DNA from: Arhodomonas aquaeolei DSM 8974 | Lineage (GTDB): Bacteria; Pseudomonadota; Gammaproteobacteria; Nitrococcales; Nitrococcaceae | Assembly: GCF_000374645.1 (NCBI RefSeq) | Contig: NZ_KB894808.1 | Location: forward strand, 1-64,000 | Reading direction: 5' to 3' | Length of the DNA: 64,000 bases | Shown here: one piece after another, positions 26,457 to 35,105 of the stretch | Layout of the letters: each line of letters begins with the position of its first letter | Numbering within the stretch: position 1 is the stretch's first letter | The notes under the pieces: model-generated | What the model was told of the DNA's origin: nothing | Seen by the model: only the letters and a program-made list of their open reading frames with translations | Database searches by the model: none | Program-made: the position numbers and the translations under genes

Positions 26457-29400
26457 ATGACAAATCGAGAAAAATTTCAAGCACTGTTGCGCGAGCTTTT
26501 CCAGTTCGACTGTGCGGACCTGGACTTCGGCATCTACCGCATCATGAATTACAAGCGGGACGTGATCGAGAAGTTCATCTCGACCGACCTGCCCGAGCTG
26601 ATTGGTGAAGACCTGAACCGTAATGCCTTGGCCGACCAATCACAAGCCGCAGCGGAGCTTGCTGAAACCGCCGAACAGATTACCGAAACGCTGGGCAAGG
26701 AGGCCCTGGATGCCGATGGCAATCTCGCCGAGTCTTATCACGGTACTCCGCTGGGGAAGAAGTACCTGAGCTTGCAGGCGAAGGCAACCGGTGGCCGTGG
26801 GCGCGAGGCCCTGGAGGCCACCATCTTCAACCATCTGTACACTTTCTTTAGCCGTTATTACCAGGACGGCGACTTCATCTCCAAGCGCCGCTACTCTAAG
26901 CGGCAGAAGTACGCCATCCCGTACAACGGTGAGGAAGTCTATCTTCACTGGGCCAACCACGACCAGTACTACGTCAAGACCGCCGAACATTTCCACGATT
27001 ACACCTTCACGTCACAAGGCGTGACCGTGCAATTCAAGCTTACTGCCGCCAACGTCGAGCAGAACAATGTCAAGGGTGAGAAACGGCTTTTCCTGCCCCG
27101 CGTCAAGGAGCTCGACTGGCGGGAGAAGGCAAACGAGCTGATCATTCCCTTCGAGTACCGGCCGCTGACCGAGCAGGAGAAGGTGACCTACGGGAAGAAG
27201 AACCAGCAGGACAAGCTCATAGCGGAGGCCTCTGAGGCCATTCCAAGGAACCTGAAAAAAGCGGATAAGGCCCTCGCCGCCGTTATCGCGGAGCGTCGCA
27301 AGGACGGCGATAACCAGCCGGTGACGTTCCTGGAGCATCACCTGCGGCAATACACGCGCAAGAACACTTCCGACTTTTTCATCCACAAGGACTTGAAGGG
27401 GTTTCTCTCGCGTGAGCTGGACTTCTACCTGAAGAATGAAGTGCTGAACCTGGACGAGATGGAAGCCGCTGGCGAGGGCCGCTCCGAAGGCTGGTTTCAG
27501 GTCCTGCGGGTGATCAAGGCTGTCGGCAGCCGAATCAGCGACTTCCTCGATCAAATCGAGTCCTTCCAGAAGATGCTGTGGGAGAAACGGAAGTTCATCA
27601 CTGAGACGCAGTACTGCATCACCGTCGGCACCATCGACGAGAGCTTCTATCCCGAGATCGCTGAGTGCGATGCTCAATGGGACGAGTGGAGGGAGCTGTT
27701 CCACATTGACGAGGAGCAGACCGACCTGTTTACAAGTGGTAAGAGCAAGGCAGAGCGCCGGGTGGCGTTCCTGAAGGCACATCCGACGCTCTTGATCGAC
27801 ACCTCCCACTTCGCCCCGAGGGTTGTCGATGCCCTTCTCGCCAGTTTCGGTGACCTCGAGGAAATGACGGATGGCGAGCTCTTTCACAGCGAGAACTGGC
27901 AAGCCCTAAATTTACTTTCTGAACTGTACTCCGAGGGAGTTAGCTGCATCTACATCGATCCGCCGTTCAACTCCCCTTCCACCCGCATTCTATACAAAAA
28001 TGACTATCTTCATTCCAGTTGGCTCGCATTAATGAGCAACAGAATCGATTTGTCCCGCCGCTTTCTCGCCGACGGGGTATATGTTGTTGCTATCGACGAG
28101 AATGAACAGGAGCGACTGGGATTATTGATCAGGAGTGGCTGGCTGGGAGCCTACGAGATTGTCTGTGTCGCCGTGCGACATAATCCCCGTGGGATACAGG
28201 GTGCGAATTTCTCGCACTGTCATGAATATGCCTACTTCATGTATCCCTCAGATTCCGAACGCTACATTGGAGAGCGCAAGCTCGATGAAGTGGATGTACG
28301 GAACTTACGCGACAGTGGCCTAGAATCCGATCGTACTGACGCTCGGAACTGCTTCTATCCCATCATCGTGAAGGACGAGGAGATTGTGGGGTTTGGGGAT
28401 GTTCCGCCTGATGAATACCATCCCGCCGGTGTTAATGAAAGAGACGACGGGGGCCTTATTCGGGTCTGGCCGATCGACACAAGTGGTAACGAGAAGAAGT
28501 GGCGATATGCAAGGCAATCTGTCGAACGTATTCTTCCGAAACTGCAAGTGCGGGAAACCCGTGGGAAGCATGAAATATACTTCGCCAAAGATACGGGGAC
28601 TGTGCGGACACTATGGGATGACGCTCAGTTCGACGCATCTGAGTACGGAACCAAGCTACTCCAACACATTTTTGGCAGAAAGGACTTGGACTTCTCGTAT
28701 CCGAAGTCTTTGTATACGCTGATCGAAACTCTGCGCGTATCGCTTCGCCCGTCGCCACGCTCTACTGTCTTGGATTATTTCGGTGGTTCGGGGACGACCG
28801 CTCATGCAACTATCGGTCTGAATCGGGAGGATGGCGGTAATCGCAAGTTCATCCTCGTTGAAATGGGAGACTACTTTCAAACCGTTCTGTTGCCTCGCAT
28901 CAAGAAGATTGCATTTGCACCAGAATGGAAGGATGGGAAGCCAGCGCGTAGTGCAACGGCGGAAGAAGCCGAGCGTGGCCCTCGAATCATTAAGTATTGT
29001 CGTGTCGAGAGTTTTGAGGACACGTTGAACAACATCGCCTTCGACGAGGCGTTCGATCAGGGCACTCTACAGTTTGAGGATTACCTGCTCAAGTACATGC
29101 TCAAGTGGGAGACACGGACGAGCGAAACGCTCCTGAACATCGAGAAGCTCGCCAAGCCCTTCAGCTACAAGCTCACCCTGGCCAAGGGCGACGAGACTAT
29201 CGACAAGACAGTCGATATACCCGAGACGTTCAATTACCTGCTCGGCCTGCATGTCAGCACACGCAAAGTGTACGACGATGATGGGCGTCGATACCTGGTC
29301 TATCACGGCCGCATTGACCATCGACGCATCGCGGTGATCTGGCGTGAGACCGAGGGCTGGCAAAAGAAGGATCTGGAACGCGACAAGAAATTCGTCGTTG

Positions 29401-29519
29401 AGCAGAAGCTCGCCGAGGGTGTGGATGAAGTGTTCGTCAATGGCGACTCGTTCATTCCCAACGCCAAGGCCCTTGAGCCGGTGTTCAAGGCCCGGATGTT
29501 CGCGCCGGTGGAGGCGTAA
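26457..29519 (+). CDS. Mod-like DNA adenine methyltransferase (type III-like R-M)
   Basis: A 1020-residue beta-class N6-adenine methyltransferase. The catalytic motif IDPPFN is near residue 500 and the SAM-binding YFGGSGTTAHAT near 775, with the target-recognition region between, the beta-class order. The N-terminal 480 residues (helical, charged) and C-terminal 200 residues are additional domains, making it far longer than ordinary Mod proteins of 550-650 residues. An in-frame GTG at 26442 could be used instead; neither start has a strong ribosome site. The stop is followed after three bases by res. Bases 27900-28760 are clearly richer in A+T than the rest. Confidence 0.87.
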   Translation: MTNREKFQALLRELFQFDCADLDFGIYRIMNYKRDVIEKFISTDLPELIGEDLNRNALADQSQAAAELAETAEQITETLGKEALDADGNLAESYHGTPLGKKYLSLQAKATGGRGREALEATIFNHLYTFFSRYYQDGDFISKRRYSKRQKYAIPYNGEEVYLHWANHDQYYVKTAEHFHDYTFTSQGVTVQFKLTAANVEQNNVKGEKRLFLPRVKELDWREKANELIIPFEYRPLTEQEKVTYGKKNQQDKLIAEASEAIPRNLKKADKALAAVIAERRKDGDNQPVTFLEHHLRQYTRKNTSDFFIHKDLKGFLSRELDFYLKNEVLNLDEMEAAGEGRSEGWFQVLRVIKAVGSRISDFLDQIESFQKMLWEKRKFITETQYCITVGTIDESFYPEIAECDAQWDEWRELFHIDEEQTDLFTSGKSKAERRVAFLKAHPTLLIDTSHFAPRVVDALLASFGDLEEMTDGELFHSENWQALNLLSELYSEGVSCIYIDPPFNSPSTRILYKNDYLHSSWLALMSNRIDLSRRFLADGVYVVAIDENEQERLGLLIRSGWLGAYEIVCVAVRHNPRGIQGANFSHCHEYAYFMYPSDSERYIGERKLDEVDVRNLRDSGLESDRTDARNCFYPIIVKDEEIVGFGDVPPDEYHPAGVNERDDGGLIRVWPIDTSGNEKKWRYARQSVERILPKLQVRETRGKHEIYFAKDTGTVRTLWDDAQFDASEYGTKLLQHIFGRKDLDFSYPKSLYTLIETLRVSLRPSPRSTVLDYFGGSGTTAHATIGLNREDGGNRKFILVEMGDYFQTVLLPRIKKIAFAPEWKDGKPARSATAEEAERGPRIIKYCRVESFEDTLNNIAFDEAFDQGTLQFEDYLLKYMLKWETRTSETLLNIEKLAKPFSYKLTLAKGDETIDKTVDIPETFNYLLGLHVSTRKVYDDDGRRYLVYHGRIDHRRIAVIWRETEGWQKKDLERDKKFVVEQKLAEGVDEVFVNGDSFIPNAKALEPVFKARMFAPVEA

Positions 29520-29522
29520 TCC

Positions 29523-32500
29523 ATGCCCGGAGCACGAAACGGCAAACCGGAGTACGTGAAGCTGGAGCAACGGCTGGTTCTGTTGACCTGGCTGAACAGC
29601 CTGTTCGGCTATGACAGCAACCGTGATCTTTTGGCTGACCTGCGCGAGGCGGGCGAGGGTTTTGACGCTAGCGGTCGCAGTTACGTGTACCACCGGCTCA
29701 TCGCGCGCGGCGACAAGGTGAAAATCACCCCCGCAGACTTGGCACGCTACGACGACAACATTCGCGAGCATCTTGAAGCGATGAACGCGCGTCGGCCGGA
29801 GCGGATCACGTTGCGGTACTTCCAGCACCTGGCATTGCTGTACACGGAAGTTTTCCTCGATGGCTATTTCAATCATCCGGGGAAGCTCCTGCGGTGGCTG
29901 AACGGCTTCGTGGCGAAGCGCAATGCCTCCAAGAGTGCTGGGGAAGCAAAGGACGCCAAGTTCAGTGAGACCGACCTGAAGAAGCTGGCTTACTGGATGG
30001 CCACCGGCAGTGGCAAGACGCTGATCATGCATATCAACTATCGGCAGTTCCTGCGATACAACAACTTGCCGCTGGACAATATCCTGCTGATCACGCCGAA
30101 CGCGGGCCTGAGCGAGCAGCACATCGAGGAGATGACGGCTTCCAATATTCCCTGCCGCCGGTTTGATCTGAATGAAAGCGGCCTTGGGATTTCCGAGCCC
30201 GATGCCGTGCGCGTCATCGAGATCACGAAGCTGGTGGAAGAGAAGCGCGGCGGTGGACAGAGCGTGCCGGTCGAGGCCTTCGAGGGCAACAACCTGATCT
30301 TCGTCGATGAAGGCCACAAGGGTTCGGGCGGCGAGGCGTGGCGCAGCTTTCGCGACGCGCTGGGGCAGACCGGATTTACCTTCGAGTACAGCGCGACCTT
30401 CGGTCAGGCCCTGACGGCGGCTCGGAACGACAAGCTGACCGAGGAGTACGGTAAGGGCATCGTATTCGACTACTCCTACCGGTACTTCCACGGCGACGGA
30501 TATGGGAAGGACTTCCGTATCCTCAACCTGAAGGAAGAAGCGGCCGAGGACAAAACCGAGACGCTGCTGTTGGGCAACCTGCTGTCGTTCTACGAGCAGC
30601 AGCGGGTTTTCGAGGAAGGCGGCGCGGACTTGCGGCCTTACAACCTGGAAAAGCCGCTCTGGGTGTTCGTCGGCAGCAGCGTGAATGCTGTCTACACCGA
30701 GAACAAGCAAAAACGCAGCGACGTGCTGACCGTGGCCCGCTTCCTGCATCACCTGCTGGAGAACAAACAAGGCTGGGCGGTCAAGGCGATCAAGCGGCTA
30801 CTTGGCGGGAAGACCGGGCTGGTGGACCCGGACGGGCAAGACATTTTTGCCGAGAAGTTCCAGTACCTGAAGGATGCTCGTATCGACGCGGAGACGGCCT
30901 ACCAGGAGCTGCTGGAAAAAGTCCTGCACGCGCCTACCGGCGGCGGCCTGCATTTGTGCGACCTGCGGGGCAGCCCCGGCGAGCTGGGGCTCAAGGCCAG
31001 TGGAGGGGACGAATATTTCGGTCTGATCTACATCGGCGATACCAGCGCCTTTAAGAAGCTGGTGGAGGCGGATGATGCTGGCATCACAGTCGAGGAGGAT
31101 GCCATTGCCAATTCGCTCTTTGAGGGCATCAACGAGCCGGAGACGAGCGTCGAAATATTGATTGGCGCGAAGAAGTTCATGGAGGGGTGGAACTCCTGGC
31201 GCGTCTCCAATATGGGGTTACTCAACATTGGCCGGAAGGAAGGCTCGGAAATTATCCAGCTCTTCGGACGTGGCGTGCGACTACGGGGCAAGGACTTCAC
31301 GCTGAAGCGAAGCTCCGCGCTCGACGGCAGCCACCCTGAGCATCTGCCGGTGCTGGAGACGCTCAACATCTTTGCCGTCCGCGCCAATTACATGTCCCAG
31401 TTCCGGGAGTACCTGGAGAAAGAGGGCGTCGAGACAGAAGGCGATGTCGAGCTATCACTGCCGATCCGTACGAACGATGACTTTCTAGGCCAAGGTCTGG
31501 TCGTACCGCGCATCCCGGACGACCGAAGCTTCGCCGACGAAGCCGACGTGCTTCTGGATGTCGATCCGGCGATTCGTGTGCGCGTCGATATGTCACTCAA
31601 GGTGCAGACGTTCGAAAGTGGGGCGGACGGCTTTACCGCAACCGCGGTGAAGGCCGGTCGCGAGAGGGCCATTCCCGACGCGAGTCTGGGACTTGTGGAC
31701 TGGGAGCGCGTCTACCTGGAGCTCTTGGAGTACAAGGAGCGGAAAGGCATGCACAACCTGGCCATCCGCCCCGATTTGCCGCGGGCGATCTTTGATAAGA
31801 AGGAGCCATCCCGCCTTTATAGCGTTGTTGCTGATGACACCGTCGTTAAGCCGGACTCCTTCGCCGGAACCGCATTCCTTCACGAAGCCGTCCTGACGGT
31901 CCTGCGGAAGTACACGGACAAGTTCTATCGCATGCAGCAAGAGCGATGGGATTCGGAGAATATGGTCTACAAGGCGCTGGGTGTCGAGGACTCGAACTTC
32001 CAGGACTACATCGTCAAGGTCTCCAGAGGTGAAGCGACTCTCATCGGCGCCATTCAGAAGCTGATCGACGAAGCCGATAGCATCTACCGCCAGGATTTGA
32101 CCGACTTGCCGACGATCCACTTCGACCGTCACCTGTATCAGCCGCTGTTGATCGAGCGAGGCGATAAGGTGCGAAGCGATCCGCCGGGGCTCAAAGAGAG
32201 CGAGCGGCAGTTTGTCGGTGATCTGCGTGCTTACTGCCGCGCGGAACGGGACGGCGCACTGGCAGATGCCGAAGTGTACCTGCTACGTAATCTGAGCCGA
32301 GGCAAGGGGATCGGCTTCTTCGAGACGCGAGGCTTCTACCCCGACTTTATCCTCTGGATCAAGACTGCCCATCAGCAACGCATCGTATTCGTGGAGCCCC
32401 ACGGGATGGTGCACGCCGAAGCCTATCAGCACGACGAGAAGGCGCGATTACATGAATCGCTCCCGGAACTGGCCAAGGCCATGTGCAAGCGGACGAAGAT

Positions 32501-32684
32501 GACCGATGTCGTCCTGGATTCGTTCATTGTTTCCGCGACACCGTACGACGATCTGCGCACCAGGTATGACGACGGAAGCTGGGATCGGGATAAGTTCGCG
32601 TCGGCTCATATTCTGTTTCCGATACGGGACAGCGAGTACGACTACATCAGACGAATCGTCAAAGGATGCTCGAAGGATAGTTGA
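29523..32684 (+). CDS. Res-like DEAD/DEAH helicase-nuclease (type III-like R-M)
   Basis: A 1053-residue superfamily 2 ATPase. Walker A MATGSGKT is near residue 160, the Walker B variant FVDEGHKG near 261, and motif VI LFGRGVRLRGKDF near 581. The C-terminal GFYPDFILWI...RIVFVEPHGM (about 940-960) resembles the PD-(D/E)xK nuclease of Res subunits, with the usual lysine replaced by His. It starts three bases after mod, so both are co-transcribed. It should cleave or translocate on DNA lacking Mod's methylation. Confidence 0.85.
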   Translation: MPGARNGKPEYVKLEQRLVLLTWLNSLFGYDSNRDLLADLREAGEGFDASGRSYVYHRLIARGDKVKITPADLARYDDNIREHLEAMNARRPERITLRYFQHLALLYTEVFLDGYFNHPGKLLRWLNGFVAKRNASKSAGEAKDAKFSETDLKKLAYWMATGSGKTLIMHINYRQFLRYNNLPLDNILLITPNAGLSEQHIEEMTASNIPCRRFDLNESGLGISEPDAVRVIEITKLVEEKRGGGQSVPVEAFEGNNLIFVDEGHKGSGGEAWRSFRDALGQTGFTFEYSATFGQALTAARNDKLTEEYGKGIVFDYSYRYFHGDGYGKDFRILNLKEEAAEDKTETLLLGNLLSFYEQQRVFEEGGADLRPYNLEKPLWVFVGSSVNAVYTENKQKRSDVLTVARFLHHLLENKQGWAVKAIKRLLGGKTGLVDPDGQDIFAEKFQYLKDARIDAETAYQELLEKVLHAPTGGGLHLCDLRGSPGELGLKASGGDEYFGLIYIGDTSAFKKLVEADDAGITVEEDAIANSLFEGINEPETSVEILIGAKKFMEGWNSWRVSNMGLLNIGRKEGSEIIQLFGRGVRLRGKDFTLKRSSALDGSHPEHLPVLETLNIFAVRANYMSQFREYLEKEGVETEGDVELSLPIRTNDDFLGQGLVVPRIPDDRSFADEADVLLDVDPAIRVRVDMSLKVQTFESGADGFTATAVKAGRERAIPDASLGLVDWERVYLELLEYKERKGMHNLAIRPDLPRAIFDKKEPSRLYSVVADDTVVKPDSFAGTAFLHEAVLTVLRKYTDKFYRMQQERWDSENMVYKALGVEDSNFQDYIVKVSRGEATLIGAIQKLIDEADSIYRQDLTDLPTIHFDRHLYQPLLIERGDKVRSDPPGLKESERQFVGDLRAYCRAERDGALADAEVYLLRNLSRGKGIGFFETRGFYPDFILWIKTAHQQRIVFVEPHGMVHAEAYQHDEKARLHESLPELAKAMCKRTKMTDVVLDSFIVSATPYDDLRTRYDDGSWDRDKFASAHILFPIRDSEYDYIRRIVKGCSKDS

Positions 32685-33153
32685 CCGACAGAGAGCGTGC
32701 CGAAGCGTGGCAGATGCTCCCGGACCGCCCGTCACGCCGCTTGCATGCTACGCGGGCAAGCGCCGCGCCGGGCTGCGCCGTGCCAGCGTCGGGGCCGCCA
32801 GACTGCCTCCGCAAGCTCCGGCAGCCTGGCTCCGCGGCTTCGTTCGACGCCTGGCCCCTCCGTTACCGCCCGCGCTCCGCCACGGCGCCCTTCGCCCCGG
32901 AAAGCGGGGCCAAGGGCTTGCGGCTCCGCAGCGGGCTACGCCGTGCCGGAATCGGGCACCGCCGGCTGCTGCGCAACCGGCTCGGTGGCTTCGGCCGGGT
33001 TGGGTTCCCTTCGTTGCCGCTTGCGCGGGGCCACTGGCAGGCTCGGCTGTCGCCCAGCCTGCCGCGCCCCCGCACGGCGTTGCGCCTTCCCGCCCACCAT
33101 TGTTTCAGGCTCCGGTAAGACTCGGTGCCGCCTGCCCAACCAGGGTCGGTGTC
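32685..33153. other. Long GC-rich non-coding stretch downstream of res
   Basis: About 470 bases without a convincing gene: all frames are Arg/Ala/Pro-rich without ribosome sites. It contains a near-repeat CGGGCT(G/A)CGCCGTGCC at 32769-32784 and 32932-32947 (15 of 16 identical) and many short hairpins such as GCCCCGGAAAGCGGGGC near 32897. Composition is sharply different from res. It might be a degraded gene, an origin-like or transfer-origin-like region, or a hot spot where cargo was swapped. Confidence 0.5.
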
Positions 33154-33242
33154 GGCAACTGAACATAATGCTTGGAATTATGCGCAGCACAAAAGGCGTG
33201 CTGTTCGCTTCGCCGCATAATTTGCATTATGTGTAAGTTGCC
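33154..33242. repeat. 89-bp interrupted dyad with XerC/XerD-like half-sites
   Basis: Four nested inverted pairs are seen. GGCAACT (33154-33160) pairs with AGTTGCC (33236-33242); ACATAATGC (33163-33171) with GCATTATGT (33224-33232); AATTATGCG (33176-33184) with CGCATAATT (33214-33222); CAGCAC (33185-33190) with GTGCTG (33198-33203). The right arm reads CGCCGCATAA, then TTTGCA, then TTATGTGTAAG, the half-site plus 6-base centre of a dif-like recombination site. The left arm has the same half-sites inverted, with a 9-base centre. Confidence 0.6.
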
Positions 33243-33308
33243 TCCGCCTGTTTTTGATCCCCCGCCCGCCAACCCGTCCGCCCCCAAGGGGCTCCCTGGT
33301 GGCTTCGC

Positions 33309-34526
33309 TCAGGCGCTTTGGTTAATCGGGATGACTACGGCGCCGGCTTTCAGCTTGTCGAGATAATCCGCCCATTCCTGCATCATCTTGCGCCGTTCCG
33401 GCAGGTGGGCCGTGCGGTTGTAGGCGCGGCCGTTGGGGTCGCGCACGGCGTGGGCGAGCTGGTGCTCGATGAAGTCGGGCCGGAAGCCCAGTACTTCATC
33501 CAGGATGGTGCGCGCCATCGCCCGGAAGCCGTGGCCGCTCATTTCTTCCTTGCTGATCCCCATGCGCCGCATGGCGGCGAGGATGGCGTTGTCGCTCATA
33601 GGCTTGTCGCCCTTGGGGTTTCGGGCGCTGGGGAAAACATACCGGCCATTGCCTGTGAGAGGATGCAGCTCGCGGAGGATGTCCACGGCCTGGCGGGAGA
33701 GGGGAACGATATGCGGCGTGTTGGTCTTCTTGACCGTATAGCGCCATTCCGCCGCTTCCAGATCGATGTCGTCCCATTCGGCATGGCGCAGTTCGCCGGG
33801 GCGGACGAATACCAGCGGCGCCAGGCGCAGGGCGCAACGCACGGGGAGGGTGCCTTCATACCCATCCAAGGCGCGCAACACCTCGGACACTTTCTTGGGC
33901 TCCGTGACGGAGGCGAAATGCGTTCCCTTGACCGGCGGTAACGCGCCGCGCAGATCGCCGGAGGGGTCACGTTCGGCCCGGCCGGTCGCCACGGCATAGC
34001 GGAACACCTGGCCGCAATTGCCCAGGGCACGATGCGCCGTCTCCAGGGCGCCGCGCTGTTCAATGCGCCGGATCACTTCCAGCAGTTGCGGGGCGGTGAT
34101 GTCGGCAATGGGTTTACCGCCGAGCCAGGGGAAGATGTCGCGCTCCAGGCGGCGGATGATCCGATCGCCGTGATTGGCCGACCAGTTGGGGGAGTGCTTG
34201 GCGTACCATTCGCGGGCGACCGCCTCAAAGCTATTCGCCGCCCGCTCCACCTTCGCGGCCCTGGTGGCCTTGCGGTTCTCGCTGGGGTCGATGTCATTGG
34301 CCAGAAGCTTACGCGCCTCGTCCCGCCGGTCGCGGGCATCCTTCAGGGATACATCGGGATAGACACCCAGGGAGAGCCGCTTTTCCTTGCCCCCATATCG
34401 GTACTTCAGCCGCCACCACTTGCCCCCGCTGGGGGCAACTTCCAGATACAGCCCGCCACCGTCAAAGAGCTTCCGGGCCTTATCGCCGGGTTTGGCGTTA
34501 CGGATCGCGGTATCGGTCAGCGACAT
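33309..34526 (-). CDS. P4-type tyrosine integrase
   Basis: A 405-residue site-specific recombinase. The N-terminal DUF4102 arm-binding domain reads LTDTAIRNAKPGDKARKLFDGGGLYLEV...SLGVYPDVSLKDAR. The catalytic domain shows Arg in VRPGELRHAEWD, HGFRAMA (H-x-x-R), HQLAHAV and the nucleophile Tyr in YNRTAHLPERR. It is read away from tmRNA, starting 163 bases from it, the usual arrangement for islands inserted at ssrA. Should catalyse integration at the tmRNA 3' end. Confidence 0.95.
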   Translation of the reverse strand: MSLTDTAIRNAKPGDKARKLFDGGGLYLEVAPSGGKWWRLKYRYGGKEKRLSLGVYPDVSLKDARDRRDEARKLLANDIDPSENRKATRAAKVERAANSFEAVAREWYAKHSPNWSANHGDRIIRRLERDIFPWLGGKPIADITAPQLLEVIRRIEQRGALETAHRALGNCGQVFRYAVATGRAERDPSGDLRGALPPVKGTHFASVTEPKKVSEVLRALDGYEGTLPVRCALRLAPLVFVRPGELRHAEWDDIDLEAAEWRYTVKKTNTPHIVPLSRQAVDILRELHPLTGNGRYVFPSARNPKGDKPMSDNAILAAMRRMGISKEEMSGHGFRAMARTILDEVLGFRPDFIEHQLAHAVRDPNGRAYNRTAHLPERRKMMQEWADYLDKLKAGAVVIPINQSA

Positions 34527-34565
34527 GGGGCAACTCCCTGCGGGGGCAGTTCACTTGCCCCGAAT

Positions 34566-34610
34566 GTTGCCCCCAGTCGCCCCCGGATGTCAACGAATCC
34601 TGTTGCCCCT
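34566..34610. promoter_or_regulatory. Cluster of GTTGCCCC repeats, candidate integrase arm sites
   Basis: GTTGCCCCCA at 34566-34575 and GTTGCCCCT at 34602-34610, with inverted GGGGCAAC at 34527-34534 nearby. The exact 10-mer GTTGCCCCCA recurs at 19807-19816 inside the left end of the island. Repeats at both ends fit arm-type integrase binding; this is inference. Confidence 0.45.
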
Positions 34611-34625
34611 TGCTGGACGACGTGG

Positions 34626-34655
34626 AAAAGAAAAAGCCCGCTGTTACGCGGGCTT
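34626..34655 (-). terminator. Intrinsic terminator downstream of tmRNA
   Basis: AAGCCCGC (34634-34641), loop, GCGGGCTT (34648-34655), followed on the minus strand by a T-rich run. It lies 34 bases past the tmRNA 3' end and is inside the island, so the island appears to supply a new terminator for ssrA. Confidence 0.85.
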
Positions 34656-34684
34656 GAGGACTTCGTTGGATGGTTCTGGATGTT

Positions 34685-34694
34685 GAAATGGTGG
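34685..34694. repeat. Candidate att core, right copy (GAAATGGTGG) at the ssrA 3' end
   Basis: Overlaps the last six bases of the tmRNA gene, so integration would leave tmRNA intact. The left partner is at 19785-19794. Confidence 0.55.
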
Positions 34695-35047
34695 AGGCGG
34701 CGGGAATCGAACCCGCGTCCGCGGGACCTCCGCCCCAGGGTCTACATGCTTAGATCCGTCTATTATTTTTAGCCAGCTGCCACCCGACGGACAGGGTGTG
34801 CAGTCGGCGATCCCGTCAAGGTTTCGCGCAACGGATCCGGGCGGTCCGAGGCGCTATCCCGTGTGCTATGCCGGTCGAACATCGGCCACGGGAGACCGGA
34901 TGCCGACCGCTCGCGGTTATTTAGGCCGCGAGGGCGTAGTTGTCGTCGTTGGCAACTATCTTTGCTGCCACATGTTTTACGAGGTTGAGTGACGTCCTCG
35001 GCATGCACCTGAGGTTTTGCGACCCGCGTCGAAGCCAAGTCGCCCCC
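34689..35047 (-). ncRNA. ssrA: Transfer-messenger RNA (tmRNA)
   Basis: A 359-nt gene. The 5' end GGGGGCGACTTGGCTTCGACG and 3' end GGTTCGATTCCCGCCGCCTC plus CACCA form the tRNA-like part, with a seven-pair acceptor stem containing one G-U. The tag frame on the minus strand at 34953-34921 encodes ANDDNYALAA followed by TAA. It rescues stalled ribosomes together with SmpB, whose gene lies just upstream. The 3' end doubles as the island attachment site and remains intact. Confidence 0.97.
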
Positions 35048-35105
35048 TGTTCATCAGATATGACAGTCTAGGGCATAGCGGAGTTCCGCGCGAGCCCCGA
35101 TATCG

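Larger units (their letters stand above)
19785..34694. mobile_element. Integrated genomic island at the 3' end of ssrA, with restriction-modification cargo
   Basis: Seen: the 10-bp sequence GAAATGGTGG occurs at 19785-19794 and at 34685-34694, where it covers the CCA end of tmRNA. A P4-type integrase gene lies directly inside the right end. GTTGCCCCCA occurs at 19807-19816 and 34566-34575, just inside each end, and may be an integrase arm site. Known: P4-type integrases often target the 3' end of ssrA. Inferred: the island spans about 14.9 kb. Content is AlpA, Toprim/primase-like, DUF3987, zinc-ribbon and cargo genes, resembling a P4-like satellite or small integrative element. No conjugation or capsid genes are seen. 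Confidence 0.75.

Noticed and set aside
24067-32684. BREX, DISARM or Dnd identity for the island cargo.
   Set aside because: No PglZ, BrxC, DrmA/DrmB, phospholipase-D or Dnd genes are present; only a Mod/Res pair with unknown neighbours.
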